Positions 33,120 through 44,342 of a DNA stretch of 64,000 nucleotides are shown one piece after another; the first letter of the stretch is position 1; every line of letters starts with the position of its first letter. A model generated the notes under the pieces. That model did not search any database. It saw nothing but the letters and a program-made list of their open reading frames with translations, and was not told the DNA's origin. Origin of the DNA: Rana temporaria (lineage: Eukaryota > Chordata > Amphibia > Anura > Ranidae); the NCBI RefSeq assembly GCF_905171775.1, contig NC_053494.1, forward strand, positions 198,849,544 through 198,913,543, read 5' to 3'. A program made the position numbers and the translations under genes.

Positions 33120-33692
33120 CTTTTATTATTAACTTCCTTCCTTTTTTCTTCATCTTTATTTCTTTTCTCTTCCTCCTTTCTTCTTCTTCTTTCTTTATTC
33201 TTCCTTCTTTTTTCTTCTTCCTTATTTCTTCTTATTTCTTTTTCTTCGTCTTCCTTTCTTCTTCTTCCTTTTTTTTCTTCTTTCTTCTGCTTTCTTTTTC
33301 TTTCTTCTTCTGCTTCTTTTACTTCTTCTTTCTTTTTTTTCTTCTTCTTCTTTCTTTTTTCCTTCTTCTTCTTCCTTTTTTCTTTCTTCTTTTTCCTTCT
33401 TTCTTTTATTTTTTGTTTTTTTCTGCTTTATTTTTCTTTCTTCTTCTGCTTTCTTTTTCTTCTTTCTTCTGCTTCTTTTTCTTCCCTTTTTCTTCTTATT
33501 TCTTTTTTTCTTCTGCTTTATTTTTATTCTTTCTTCTGCTTTCTTTTTCTTTCTTCTTCTGCTTTCCTTTTATTCTGCTTTCTTTTTCTTCTTCTCTTTT
33601 TTTCTTCTTTTTTCTTTCTTCATCTTGTATCTTTTTATTGTTTCTTATTTCTTCTTCTTCTTTCTTTATCTTTCTACTTTCTTCTTCTGTAA
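33120..33692. repeat. Imperfect (TTC)n pyrimidine tract, about 570 bp
   Basis: Nearly every base on the plus strand is T or C, in TTC, TTTC and TTCTTCTGC variants. Long frames of Phe/Ser/Leu across it are artefacts. The sequence could form triplex (H-DNA) structures. Confidence 0.95.
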
Positions 33693-33703
33693 AAAATGGT
33701 TTA

Positions 33704-34183
33704 GGCTCCATGCACACTGGGCTTAAAAAAATGTCTGTTCTTTTTGGAGTAAAAAACATCCATATAGAGCAGGGATATGCAATTAGCGGACCTCCAGCTG
33801 TTGCAAAACTACAAGTCCCATCATGCCTCTGCCTTTGGGTGTCATGCTTGTGGCTGTCAGTGTTTTGCTATGCCTCATGGGATTTGTAGTTCTGCAACAG
33901 CTGGAGGTCCGCTAATTGCCTATCCCTGATATAGAGCATTTTTTTGTACAAAGTTTAGATGAGTTTATGAGAGTTTTACGTTTTTTTTTCTGCCAGTGAG
34001 CTCCAATCAGAAACGCGAATGAGAAGGTTTTTTTTTTTTCCTGCCTCTAAACGTTGTTCTCAAAAATATGCCTGTAAACGTCCTAATGTGTATGGACACA
34101 AAGGGTAACATTGAGTTGCTTCTACAGGCAGAACACAAAACTCCTGTAGAAGCAATGTTTTTTATTCCAGTGTGCATGGAGCC
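33704..34183. mobile_element. MITE GGCTCCATGCACACTGG, TTA duplication
   Basis: Inverted ends GGCTCCATGCACACTGG and CCAGTGTGCATGGAGCC; TTA on both sides (33701-33703, 34184-34186). Hosts a small hAT element. Inner right part has AACGTCCTAATGTGTATGG. Confidence 0.85.
33770..33928. mobile_element. 159-bp hAT MITE, 8-bp duplication ATATAGAG
   Basis: CAGGGATATGCAATTAGCGG and CGCTAATTGCCTATCCCTG are inverted; ATATAGAG is exact at 33762-33769 and 33929-33936. CAGGG ends with an 8-bp duplication are typical of hAT. Almost entirely palindromic (GACCTCCAGCTGTTGCA). Confidence 0.95.
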
Positions 34184-34186
34184 TTA

Positions 34187-34456
34187 GGCCCTGTATACAC
34201 GACCGAGTTTCTCTGCAGAATTCAGTCAGAAACTCGATGGGAGCCGTATTCTGCCGAGAAAACCGGTCGTGTGTACACTTTTCGCCGAGGAAACCGATGA
34301 AGATCTCGTCGGGCCAAAAAGAGAACATGTTCTCTATTTCCTCGCTAGTCAATGGGAAAAGTTGGCTCGCCGAGATCCTCGGCGGCTTCACAAGGAACTC
34401 GACGAGCAAAACGATGTGTTTTGCCCGTCGAGTTTCTCGGTTGTGTGTACGGGGCC
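34187..34456. mobile_element. GTAC-end foldback next to the previous MITE
   Basis: GGCCCTGTATACACGACCGA and GGTTGTGTGTACGGGGCC ends. Left flank TTA is shared with the neighbouring MITE; right flank is TAA. It breaks a mariner fragment. Confidence 0.75.
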
Positions 34457-34459
34457 TAA

Positions 34460-34575
34460 CAAGCAAAAGCAACACGCTGTCATTGAGTTCTTGACAAAGA
34501 AGGGGTGTAGGCAGGCCAACATCCACAGAAGGCTACAGAACATTTATGGAGATGACACCATTGGTAAGAGTCACC
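34460..34575 (+). pseudogene. Mariner N-terminal (helix-turn-helix) fragment
   Basis: Translates KQKQHAVIEFLTKKGCRQAN then IHRRLQNIYGDDTIGK, a recognisable mariner transposase DNA-binding N-terminus. The start codon side is removed by the foldback element at 34187-34456. The following 34580-34640 repeats part of it inverted (GGTGACATCTCCATAAA). Confidence 0.7.
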
Positions 34576-34639
34576 AATGATACAGCATTGCTCTTGTCAA
34601 TGGTGACATCTCCATAAACATTCTATAGAATGGAAAAGA

Positions 34640-34961
34640 CACATATAGGAAAGAGATTGGTGCCGTACACCTCAAATAGTAGAATATGGGAGGGTTCCCC
34701 AAAGGATGGGGTTTCTAGGCAGCAAAAATGTAATGATTCTCAAATTGTAATGGTCAAAAATTGATTCTTTATTGACAATGGATATAAGTCATATGGGTGA
34801 CAGTTAAAATATGAGCTCTGGTACAAAGAATATATACTCCAATACAAAAAATGCAAACACAAATCTGTACACAGCATTATATGTTTGTATACAATTCCTG
34901 ACTGGTATCGACCCGTACAAACAGGGTCTTCTTCAGAGGATCAGTTTGCTGTAAAGAGATT
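34640..34961. other. Unassigned stretch
   Basis: No gene. It contains ACCCGTACAAACAGGGTCTT followed by CTTCAGAGGATCAG, similar in style to the GATGAAG...GCGAAACG motif at 38258. Possibly the 3' part of an unidentified retroelement. Confidence 0.3.
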
Positions 34962-35666
34962 GGGCCAGATTCTCGTAGAATCGCCTAACTTTAGGCGGGC
35001 GTAGCGCACCTAAGATACACTACGCCGCCGTAACTTAGTGCGGCATGTCCCGTATTCTCAAAGAACTTGCGCTTTAAGTTACGCCAGCGTAGTGTAACTG
35101 GGCCGGCATAAGCCCGCCTAATTCAAATGTGGAAGTGGTGGGCGTGTTTTATGGAAATTAATCGTGACCCCACGTAATTGACGCTTTTTTTCGAACGGCG
35201 CATGCGCACGCATGCTCAGTATCACGTCGAATTTTCAAATTAAATTGCGCCCGCTCAATGCCTAGTCGACGTGAACGTAACTTACGTCCAGCCCCATTCA
35301 CGGACGACTTCCGCAAACGACGTAAAACGTGAAAAATTTGGCGCTGTTCCGACGGCCATACCTAACATTGGTACGCCTCATAGAGCAGGGGTAACTTTAA
35401 AAAAGCGCGGGTCGCAAGTACGTTTTGAGAATCGGCGTATCTAGCTCATTACCATATTCGACTCGTCATTTGATGGAAGCGCCACCTAGCGGCCAGCGTA
35501 AATATGCAACTTAGATACGACGGCGTTAGAGACTTACGCCGGATCTAAGACAAATCTATGCGTAACTGATTCTAAGAATCAGCCGCATAGATACGACGCC
35601 TCAAACTCAGAGTTACGACGGCGTATCTGGAGATACGCCGGCGTAACTTCTACGAGAATCTGGCCC
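34962..35666. mobile_element. GGGCCAG-end MITE, ATT duplication
   Basis: GGGCCAGATTCTCGTAG and CTACGAGAATCTGGCCC; ATT at 34959-34961 and 35667-35669. Full-length, 705 bp. Confidence 0.9.
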
Positions 35667-35684
35667 ATTGTATTTAACAATTCC

Positions 35685-35758
35685 AATTTTTTTACCAAGA
35701 ATGTCCTTTGTCAAGAACTCAATGACGGCATGTTGCTTCTGCTTGGAATCCATTATTT
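35685..35758 (-). pseudogene. Second mariner N-terminus fragment, opposite strand
   Basis: On the minus strand ATGGATTCCAAGCAGAAGC opens a reading MDSKQKQHAVIEFLTKD, the same domain as at 34460 but inverted and with the start codon kept. The two together suggest a head-to-head (foldback) mariner derivative split by a MITE. Confidence 0.65.
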
Positions 35759-36130
35759 ATCTGCAATGATAAAAACAAAAAGAGAAGAAAAGGTACTATA
35801 CAGAAAGTTACTGTACCAACATGTGAAATTTGAACAACCTAGGTAAGTTAATAAGAAAGTTATACCCACTTTTCCATTACTTTTGGTAAAGCTTTCATAT
35901 CTGCAGAATTATGCCCCTAAATTAAATGACCTGAGTATGTTGAGTGGGCTACAATGTTGTAATAATGCGGTCATGCATAGATCTAGGGTAACATGATGAT
36001 GCAAAACAGTAGAAGTGCATTTTTTTTGTTTTTGCAATTTTGCCTCTCAGACTAAATTTTCGTTATTCAGAGATTTGGATGTATTCGGATTTCTGAATCA
36101 CAATAGTAATGATTTTCAACTAATCTGAAA
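35759..36130. other. Unassigned AT-rich stretch
   Basis: No repeat ends or coding frame recognised; AT-rich with TTTTCGTTATTCAGAG-type sequence. Could be decayed mariner interior or single copy. Confidence 0.3.
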
Positions 36131-36144
36131 TAAATTATAATGAG

Positions 36145-36867
36145 TATATTCTTCTACATGTTTTTGGTAAAAAATAAAAAAAATCTCAATAAGCGTATAT
36201 TGATTGATTTACCCCCTTCCTGACCAGAGCACTTTTTGCGATTCGGCACTGTGTCGCTTTAACTGACAATTGCGCAGTCGTGCCACGTGGCACCCAATCA
36301 AAATTTACGTCCTTTTTTCCCACAAAAAGAGCCTTCTTTTGGTGGTATTTGATCACCTCTGCGGTTTCTATTTTTTTTGTGCTATAAACAAAAAAAGAGC
36401 GACAATTTTGAAAAAAAGCAATATTTTTTTTTTTATTATTATTAATTTATACAACGATCAGTGTTATAAAAATGCACTGATTACTGTGTAAATGACACTA
36501 CCAGGGAAGGGGTTAAACACTAGGGTGCCATCAAGGGGTTAAGTGTGTCCTAGGGAATGATTCTAGCTGTGGGGGGGATGGGCTACCACTGGCATGACAA
36601 TAATCCCTGCTCCCGAGGGATGAGTAGATCCCTGTCATGTCACTAGGCAGAACAGGGAAATGCCTTGTTTACATCTCCCTGTTCTGCCTCTCGGTCTCAC
36701 GATCGCGGGCCTCCAGAGAACATCAAATTTGCGGGACCCGCAGGCACGCTACTGCAGTGCGTGTCGCAAGGCGGCAAATTCAAAGGGACGTACCTGTACG
36801 CCCATTTGCCTGCCTGTGCCATTCTGCCGACGTAGATCTGTGTGCGGCGGTCGGCAAGTGATTAAAC
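36145..36867 (+). mobile_element. TTAA-target element, rearranged left end
   Basis: Contains the family core (ACAAAAAGAGCCTTCTTTTGG, 36322) and the GC-rich right end (GTTCTGCCTCTCGGTCTCAC), finishing GCGGTCGGCAAGTGATTAA. A piece of the middle (ATTCTTCTACATGTTTTTGG) lies before the left end, so the copy is scrambled or two copies are fused. Confidence 0.65.
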
Positions 36868-37017
36868 ACGTTTTAGCAACTCTGATTTTTTTTATTTCTT
36901 TTTACATTGGGAGTATAATAAAGGGATACACAGAGTGTTACACAAGGGGCATGCAATTTTTTCACCCTAGAACAGCAACAACTACCTCTTTTTATTTTAA
37001 CACTTGCAAAAGTTATA
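36868..37017. other. Short unassigned spacer
   Basis: AT-rich, includes GGGCATGCAATTTTTTCACC, a sequence style seen at MITE ends elsewhere. No gene. Confidence 0.3.
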
Positions 37018-37630
37018 GGCACGGATTCACAGAGACTTACGCCGACGTATCAGTAGATACGCCGTCGTAAGTCCGAATGTGCGCCGTCGTATCTATGCGC
37101 TCATTCTTAAAATGAGATACGCCTGAATTTTGCCAAGATACGACCGACGTAAGTCTCCTACGCCGTCGTATCTTGGGTGCATATTTACGTTGGCCGCAAG
37201 GGGCGCTTCCGTTGATTTATGCGTCGAATATGTAAATGAGCTAGATATGCCGATTCACGAACGCACTTGCGCCCGTCGCTGTAATCTACGTCGTTTACGT
37301 AAGGCGTTTTTCCGGCGTAAAGTTAAACCACCAAAAAGCTGGTCTAAGTCGTTTAGGGTATGGACGTCGGAAGTGCCGTCGGATTTTACGTCGTTTACGT
37401 AAGTCGTACGTGAATGGGGCTGGGCGTAAGTTAGGTTCACGTCGTACGCATTGAGACGTCGTATCGTATGGAGTATTTGCGACGTGATTCTGAGCATGCG
37501 CGCGCATGCACCGTTCGTTTGGCCATGCATTCACATGGGGTCACGATTCATTTCAATACAACACGCCCACTACCAGCCTACTTTGAATTACGCGGGCTTA
37601 CCCCGAGATGTTTTCTTATTGAGAACCACC
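37018..37630. mobile_element. GGGCCAG-family MITE, right end lost
   Basis: Left end GGCACGGATTCACAGAG, with typical interior (GATACGCCGTCGTAAG, ACGTCGTTTACGTAAG). The right side ends at GAGAACCACC next to TTAA, so the last 100 bp is deleted or replaced. Confidence 0.7.
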
Positions 37631-37634
37631 TTAA

Positions 37635-37913
37635 CCACTTAAGCCCCGGACCATTTTGTTGCTAAAGGACCAGGCCCCTTTTTTGCGATTTGGCACTGAC
37701 AATTGCGCGGTCGTGCGACGTGGCTCCCAAACAAAATTTACGTCCTTTTTTTCCCACAAATAGAGCTTTCTTTTGGTGATATTTGATCACCACACGAAGT
37801 ACCTGACCGGGTCGCCAGTGCGCCGCTGTGCTTATTAAAGGGAACGTACCTGTACGCCAATATGCGCAGCCGTGTCTTTCTGCCGACTTGCGCGTGCGGC
37901 GGTCGGCAACTGG
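37635..37913 (+). mobile_element. TTAA-target element, internally deleted
   Basis: TTAA/CCACTTAAGCCCCGGACC and GGTCGGCAACTGG/TTAA (37631-37634, 37914-37917). Jumps from the core (GTGATATTTGATCACC) to the right end, so about 500-1000 bp of the usual middle is missing. Confidence 0.85.
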
Positions 37914-37917
37914 TTAA

Positions 37918-39108
37918 AGGGACTATATGGTTTGGATTGCATCACAGCACTCTGTCTATGTACATTTGAGCCTGTGTACCTTGAGACTACATAGTCATTG
38001 AGACATTTTGGCCTTAAGGTTTATACTACCTTATACAGTCACCTGTCCATATTTATCCCCTGTCTTTGCTAAGTTTGATCATCTCACTCCCAATTTGGAA
38101 CCTATTTTGTGATGATTCCTGGTATATATGAGCTACTGGCCCCTTTTTTTGGATGAAACCCCTGTTTTTGGAAAGTTATGAACAAAGCTTATTCTCCTGC
38201 AAGATAGTAGTGAGACCCGTTCTCTTTCTTGCCATCTACCAACCTTGAATGTGTCCTGATGAAGCTTTACAGCGAAACGTGTTGACGCACAAGGGCTCAC
38301 TATATGTCATGTATCATAATATATATGTTTTTTAACTTGTTTTCTAATGCTCTTTTCATCCCATGTATTTTTTTCAATAAACGTTGTAATTTTTTCTAAT
38401 TTCTCCATTGTTTACTGTGCTTTAAAAGTCTGTCCCAGGGCTACCTAATTGGTACCCCTTTTTTTTATGTTCCCTTAAATTACGGATGTGACTATTTTAG
38501 TGCTTCTCTCCTCATTTTCACAATTTTTGGTATTCAGCTACATCTTTGGATCTGATTCCTGAAAACTGGAACCAATTCTGTCAGTCTAGCTGTCCTGATC
38601 AGTCTTTGGGAACGAGCTTGGCGATAAGTCTGCTATTCTTTGCTATAGTAAAAACGCGCCAACTGGTTTGTTTTCATCTGGCAGTCGCAGGGTTAATCAG
38701 CTGATTACTTCCATTTTTGGGATTATCATATAATACCAGATGAAGCAGGTGTTTGTGTGTTAATCCTTCTACGTGCCCCCGGAGAGTCGCTGTATTTCCA
38801 GCCTGGTGGGATTGTTATCGTGTTCTCTGGTGTATTAGCTCATTGTGCGTCATTTGTTATATTCTGCAGGAAACTCCCCTATTCCCCCCAGTGTTACAAT
38901 ATAAAACATTGCGTCTCGTATTTACTAGCCCCCCCCCCTACACAAGAGTCTGTCTACACAACTTCTGAATCCTACATCCGAAAATGAAGATAATTCAGAC
39001 GACGATCGCTCCAGTGTTATAAAACAACACAAATCCTAAAAATCCCTAGATCAACATGTTTTCTATAAATGTAAATAAAGTTTGCCATACTCACTAGATG
39101 ACACCTTT
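37918..39108. other. 1.2-kb stretch without a gene; retroelement-like motif
   Basis: 38255-38290 reads CCTGATGAAGCTTTACAGCG then AAACGTGTTGACGC, a motif frequent in amphibian dispersed repeats of unclear class. AATAAACG follows at 38376. 38400-39100 shows no recognised repeat, with a poly-C at 38930-38938. Confidence 0.35.
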
Positions 39109-39112
39109 TTAA

Positions 39113-39211
39113 CCACTTAAGCTCCAGTATTTAACCACTTCAGCCCCTGAAGAATTTACCCCCTTCCTGACCAGAGCACTTTTTGCGATTCGCCATTGCA
39201 TCACATTAACT
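39113..39211 (+). mobile_element. TTAA-family left-end fragments, doubled
   Basis: Two TTAA/CCACTT starts lie 22 bp apart (39109 and 39131), followed by the family start TTTACCCCCTTCCTGACC. It passes directly into half of a GGGCCAG-family element. Suggests one copy inserting beside another end. Confidence 0.6.
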
Positions 39212-39418
39212 GACAAATACATTTACATAAAACACGCCCCCCTGATCCAAATTTGAATTAGGCGGGCCTACGCCGGCCGATTTACGCTACGCCGCCGCAA
39301 CTTACGGAGCAAGTGCTTTGAGAATACAGCACTTGCCCGTCTAAGTTGCGGAGGCGTAACGTAAATCGGATACGTTACGCCCGGGTAAAGTTACGTGGAT
39401 CTACCTGAATCTGGCCCT
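39212..39418. mobile_element. Right half of a GGGCCAG-family MITE
   Basis: Ends GTGGATCTACCTGAATCTGGCCC at the right; ACGCCGCCGCAACTTACGG and its inverted partner AAGTTGCGGAGGCGTAACG are visible. The left half is absent. Confidence 0.75.
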
Positions 39419-39529
39419 TAGAGTGTCCTCTCTTCTCTTGTATACTCTGTAGTTCCTGCTGGATTTTGCTTCTCATCCCTTTGTGGAGGCTTCCATTTGT
39501 GGATGGACATTTTATTATTACACAACCTA

Positions 39530-39705
39530 TCACACTGCTATAATCTTTTTATATGAACTATAAACTGAAGGGCTTATGAATAAATGGTTGTGGAACGAAT
39601 CATTTGAGTTTCCATTATTTCTTATGGGAAAATTTGCTTTGATATAAGATTGTTTTGGATTACAAGCATGTTTCTGGAACTAATTATGCTCGCAATCCAA
39701 GGTTA
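39530..39705. mobile_element. Mariner/Tigger-like MITE fragment
   Basis: GGTTGTGGAACGAATCATTT ... CTTATGGGAAAATTTGCTTTG ... GCAATCCAAGGTT matches the element at 55391-55829 in inverted order. The fragment passes into unrelated sequence at about 39706. Confidence 0.6.
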
Positions 39706-40612
39706 GCTCGTTTTGCACAGAGTGTTCCCGAACCTGGTCTTCTGGGGTCCCTCGGCGGCTGTCTCGGCTCCTCACCGCAAGAACTCAACACCTTCATGCG
39801 AGCGAGCTTGGTGTTGAGTTCCTGCAGGCGCGCTCCCGTGATACAGCCAGCGGCTATTGCCGCTCACTGTATCACTCGGCCCCCGGCACGCCACATCATT
39901 GGATGTGATTGACAGCAGCGCGAGCCTATGGCTGCGCTGCTTTCAATCCATCCAGTGTAGCCAATCAGCTCAGAAACGAGGAGGATGATGGGGGCGAGCG
40001 CGGGACTTTCGGGGGCTCAGGTAAAACGGGGGGGGGGGGGTCGTATTGTTGGATGTTTTTTCACCTTTAGGCCTCGTACACAAGACAAAAAACAGCAAGA
40101 AAACTGCTGGCAGAGCTTTCTTGCCGAGAAAACCGCGCGTGTGTACGAGGCTTTCAGGTTTCTCTTCGGGAAATCTGGCCAGAATCTCGACGAGAAAAAT
40201 AGAGAACCTGCGCTCTATTTACTCGTCGAGATTCTTGTCGGCCTGTTTCCCGACGAGAAACCCGAGAGTGTGTATATTTACCTGTCGCCGTGGAAACCCG
40301 CGCATGCTCGAAATTACTTTGACGCATGGCGGTAGCTTCCACGGCATAGGTATGGTGAAGCATGATGGCGGCGACGGCATCGAATATGATGAGTGCATGC
40401 TCATCGTACGCGATGATGTCACCACGTTCTTGCCTTTCAAGAGAACCGCGGTTCTTTTGAAAGGTCAGTGTGTACACTCACTTCTTGCCAAGAATCTTGT
40501 CGAGAAAAACAAAGTTTTTTCCTGACGAGATTCTTGCCCGTGTGTACAAGGCCTAATGCATAGGATGCATTAAGGTGAAAAAAAACTTTACCTTTACAAC
40601 CCCTTTAATGCA
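39706..40612. repeat. Dispersed composite repeat with nested foldback
   Basis: Contains an inverted repeat GAACTCAACACCTTCATGC / TGGTGTTGAGTTC (39780-39825), a poly-G (40030-40040), and TTTTTTCACCTTTA ... TAATGCATAGGATGCATTAAG with TTTACAACCCCTTTAA at the right. The GTAC foldback at 40070 interrupts the TTTCACC palindrome. No gene. Confidence 0.5.
40070..40553. mobile_element. GTAC-end foldback element
   Basis: GGCCTCGTACACAAGAC and CCCGTGTGTACAAGGCC ends; TTA on the left and TAA on the right, so the duplication is TA at most. Interior GAGAATCTCGTCGG-type arms pair. Confidence 0.8.
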
Positions 40613-40761
40613 ATAGGCTGCTCACACCTATGCTGCCTAATATATCTCACGACATTCAAATGCCATTGTAACAATACAATCAATGTTAATCAATTTACCT
40701 GTCAGTGTATGGCTAATTGGTGTACACGTGTTATGCGGTTGGCAAGAGGTTAAAAACGTAT

Positions 40762-41508
40762 AGCTGGATTAAGGAAGGGGCGCGCATCTTTGCGGCGGCG
40801 TAGTGTATCGTATTTACACTACGCCGCCGTAAGTCAGAGAGGCAAGTACTGTATTCACAAAGTACTTGCCTCCTAAGTTACGGCGGCGTAGAGTGAATAG
40901 GCCGGCGTAAGCGCGCCTAATTCAAATGAGGATGTGGGGGGCGTGTTTTATGTATATTAACTGTGACCCGACGTCATTGACGTTTTTTACGAATGGCGCA
41001 TGCGCCATCCGTGTTCATATCCCAGTGTGCATTGCTCCAAAGTACGCCGCAAGGACGTATTGGTTTCGACGTGGACATAAATTACGTCCAGCCCTATTCA
41101 CCGACGACTTACCTAAACGACGTAAATTTTTTTCAAATTTCGAAGCGTGAACGACGGCCATACTTAACATTGACTACGCCTCCTAGGGGGCAGCTTTATC
41201 TTTACGCGGCGTAAAGATACGCCGTTTCTCTTACGGAAACGGCGTATCTTTACTGCGACGGGCGCACGTACGTTCGTGAATCGGCGTATCTACGCATTTA
41301 CATATTCTACGCCGAACTCAACGGAAGCGCCACCTAGCGGCCAGCCTAAATATTGCACCCTAATTAATAAATATTGCAAGCCGTCGTATCTTAGATAGGT
41401 TTAAGTGTATCTCAGTTTGAGAATACATTTAAACTTACGACGGCACAGATTCAGAGTTACGTCGGCGTATCTACTGATACGCCGGCGTAAATCTTTATGA
41501 ATCTAGCT
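40762..41508. mobile_element. AGCTGG/CTAGCT-end MITE of the GGGCCAG family
   Basis: Left AGCTGGATTAAGG and right TTATGAATCTAGCT; interior GTAGTGTATCG, TACGCCGCCGTAAG typical of the family. Target duplication unclear. A short TTAA-family right end (GTTGGCAAGAGGTTAA) lies just before at 40735-40753. Confidence 0.75.
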
Positions 41509-42326
41509 AATAAAGTGGAAACACATTGGACCTTTCCCAGTACATACAATTACATTTTTCCGATTGAAGGGAGAGAGCGAACAACCCGATCAAACCTAGA
41601 GATCCAGAAAGCGGAGAACCCCCCTTTGTTTCGCGGCCAAAACATTAGCATCACCCACAACACATCTATGGAATATACGGCCTTCATTACAGCTTGTACT
41701 TAAAAGAAAATTGATATTTACTGTCTAATCTTTGCCAAACCGTGATCTGTACAGGCAAAAATTTTTCATCAGATTTCTCTGATCCCCGCCTTATAAACTT
41801 CAAACAAAGGAGGGAATCACACATCAGAAACGTATGTGCAATGTATTATTGTGGGATTCCCCCAGAGTATATTAGTGTACAGTATTAAAGACGCTACCTT
41901 TGTACAATGGATTTTTTTTTTTTTTTTTTTTGGAGCCTAATGTGATCGTAGTGAGCGTTGCCTGGCAACATGTTCAGATGGGATCTATTAGACAATGAAG
42001 GCTGCACCTCATTTTGGCATCATTTTCAGAGATTGCCGTCCAAAAGTCCCAACCTGCCAAAAATTCTTTCATATAACTGATTTGTCTTGCCCGAAACATA
42101 AGACTGTAATTACCGTGATTTAACATTGTATAGCGCTAATGTTTATGCTTTATTTCCTTGGGGTGCAGATGCATGGATTAACCCCTTGTCTACCGCAGAA
42201 CCTTAATAAATGTCCTGGTATTTAAGGGGTTACTGTTACAGGGTTCTGAAGGTACAGCTCCCGACCCAACGGCAGGAGCTGCGGTGGTTCCTGGGCTCTC
42301 CCATTCCTCCAGTGATCCCGGGATTG
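41509..42326. other. Non-repetitive block, possible conserved noncoding sequence
   Basis: Apart from a poly-T (41911-41931) there is no repeat or coding frame. 41530-41900 has mixed composition, ATTGATATTTACTG and TATTATTGTGGGATT motifs. Not recognised; conservation unknown. Confidence 0.35.
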
Positions 42327-42691
42327 CAGTAGACCAGGCATGTCCAAAGTCCGGCCCGGGGGGCCAATTGCGGCCCCCGTTCCAGTTTAATGTGGCCCCC
42401 CCCCCCCCGGTAATTTGGATATATACTGTATTTATCGGTGCTGCCTCGGAGGGAACAGGGAGAGGGGGAACGAGTGCTGTCAAATTACATACAGGAGAAT
42501 CTCTTGTTTACTCAGCGACATCTGTAATAGGAAGTCCCATCTCCTGGGCTGCCATTGGACGCCTCCTCTGTCTATCATAGGAGGCGGGAGAAATTGGATT
42601 AAAGAGGCTGCTGTGTAAACAGGAGATTCTCCTGTATGTAATCTGTTGGTGCTCATTAAGGCCCCCCCCCCACTTCCCTCCGAGGCTGCAG

Positions 42692-42963
42692 ATGGACATC
42701 GATCAGGCTGCATTCATGGCAATGGAGAGGCTTCATTCATGGCAATGGAGAGGCTTCATTCATGGCAATGGAGAGGCTGCATTCATGGCATTGGAGAGGC
42801 TTCATTCATGGCAATGGAGAGGCTGCATTCATGGCAATGGAGAGGCTGCATTCATGGCAATGGAGAGGCTGCATTCATGGCAATGGAGAGGCTGCATTCA
42901 TGGCAATGGAGAGGCTTCATTCATGGCAATGGAGAGGCTGCATTCATGGCAATGGCAAGGCTG
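42692..42963. repeat. 23-bp minisatellite GGCTGCATTCATGGCAATGGAGA
   Basis: About eleven copies of a 23-bp unit beginning GCTGCATTCATGGCAATGG, open in all three frames because 23 is not divisible by three. Read-through frames of His-Ser-Trp-Gln type are artefacts. Confidence 0.92.
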
Positions 42964-42969
42964 CATTAA

Positions 42970-44342
42970 AGCGGAGTTCCACCCTATTTTACAACTTCTT
43001 TGTATTCGTTTTTACACTGCCCCCTTAAATACATTTGGGATGTTTTGTTTTTGTCTTTTAAAAACTCACGTTTTTATCTGTGAGTGTCTTATTCCCCCGC
43101 CGCGGTGGAATGGCCCCCCCCCTGCCGCATCCAGCGCTGCTATGCCTCCTGGGATATGTGTGTTATCATCCCCAGGCTGGGCTGAATATCGCAGCCGTGG
43201 ATGAACATCTCGGGGGGCGGGAGGGAGGAAGGGCAGTGCCGCCCATATAGGTGGTGTCCTTCCTCTTCTCCCTCTCCAACTCCTCCCCCGTCCTAGCTCC
43301 TCCACCCGTCCTAGCACCGCCCCCGTCCTAGCACCGCCCCCGTCCTAGCACCGCCACCCGTCCGTCACCGCCGCCCTCGTCCTCCTCCCTCCACCACCCG
43401 CCCATCTGCAGTCTGTCTCCGGTGCACGGAGATACAGATCATCAGGCAGACAGAGCGAATCTCTGTCTGATAGATCTGTATGTGAGAGCACCGAGCATAG
43501 TACAGCCCCGCCTCCCTGTACAGCCCTGCCCCGCCTCCCTGTACAGCCCCGCCTCCCTGTACATAGAAACATCGCTCTGCACTGTGTGTTACAAGTCTAG
43601 TGCAGGGAGGCGGGGCTGTACTATGATCACTGTACTCACATACAGACCAATTAGAGATCCGCTCTGTATGCCTGATCATCTGTACCTCCCCTCACTCTGC
43701 ACATAATGTTGTCACCGCACCAATGTCACGCACTGACGTCACCGCACTAACATCACCGCACGAACATCACCGCACTAATGTCACGCACTGACGTCACCGC
43801 ACTAACGTCATTACCGCACTAACGTCACCGCACTAACGTCACCGCACTAACGTCACAGCACTAACATCACAGCACTAACATCACCACACTAACATCACCG
43901 CACTAACAAAATGAATTTATTGACAGTGCACATGTCTGGTATATGTATACACACCACATATATAACAAGAGATATATATCATCTTGTTATGTAGATATAT
44001 CTGCACAGGAACAAATTATTTATTATATTTACTGGTTCCTGGAAGGAGGAGGGGGGGAGGAGAGGTTTGCTTTGCATAGATAAGGGGCGGTAACTTTCTC
44101 TGACACTCCCGTTGCTATTGAAACCTGATCTGAAACCATTACACTGCTTGTACAGCACTGAGCATGTGCGAGGCTGAAATCCAGGAAGTCATACAGTCTG
44201 GCTTCATGATGCCCACACTTAAGATGGCCCCAGTCAATTTCTGTTTTATAAAGTGTCTAAATGCTGTAAAAACCTAACAAAACGGACCTTAGTTTACAGA
44301 CTAAAAAGTTTATTTTTTTCAATTTGTGGCCGGAACTCCGCT
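42970..44342. mobile_element. TTAA-flanked element AGCGGAGTTCC
   Basis: AGCGGAGTTCCACCC at the left and GGCCGGAACTCCGCT at the right, with TTAA at 42966-42969 and 44343-44346. The middle contains an inverted repeat (43425-43520 with 43604-43690, AGATACAGATCATCAGGC), GC-rich CCGTCCTAGCACC repeats (43290-43370) and the CRE-like minisatellite at 43716. Confidence 0.85.
43716..43915. repeat. 15-bp minisatellite CACCGCACTAACGT
   Basis: About thirteen units of TCACCGCACTAACG(T/A) with indels. Each good unit creates a CGTCA half-CRE. Confidence 0.88.

Noticed and set aside
33071..33889. 272-residue hydrophobic frame resembling a membrane protein
   Set aside because: Poly-Phe/Ser/Leu translation of the (TTC)n tract.
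42646..43204. 107- and 170-residue frames
   Set aside because: 23-bp minisatellite translation rotating through all three frames.
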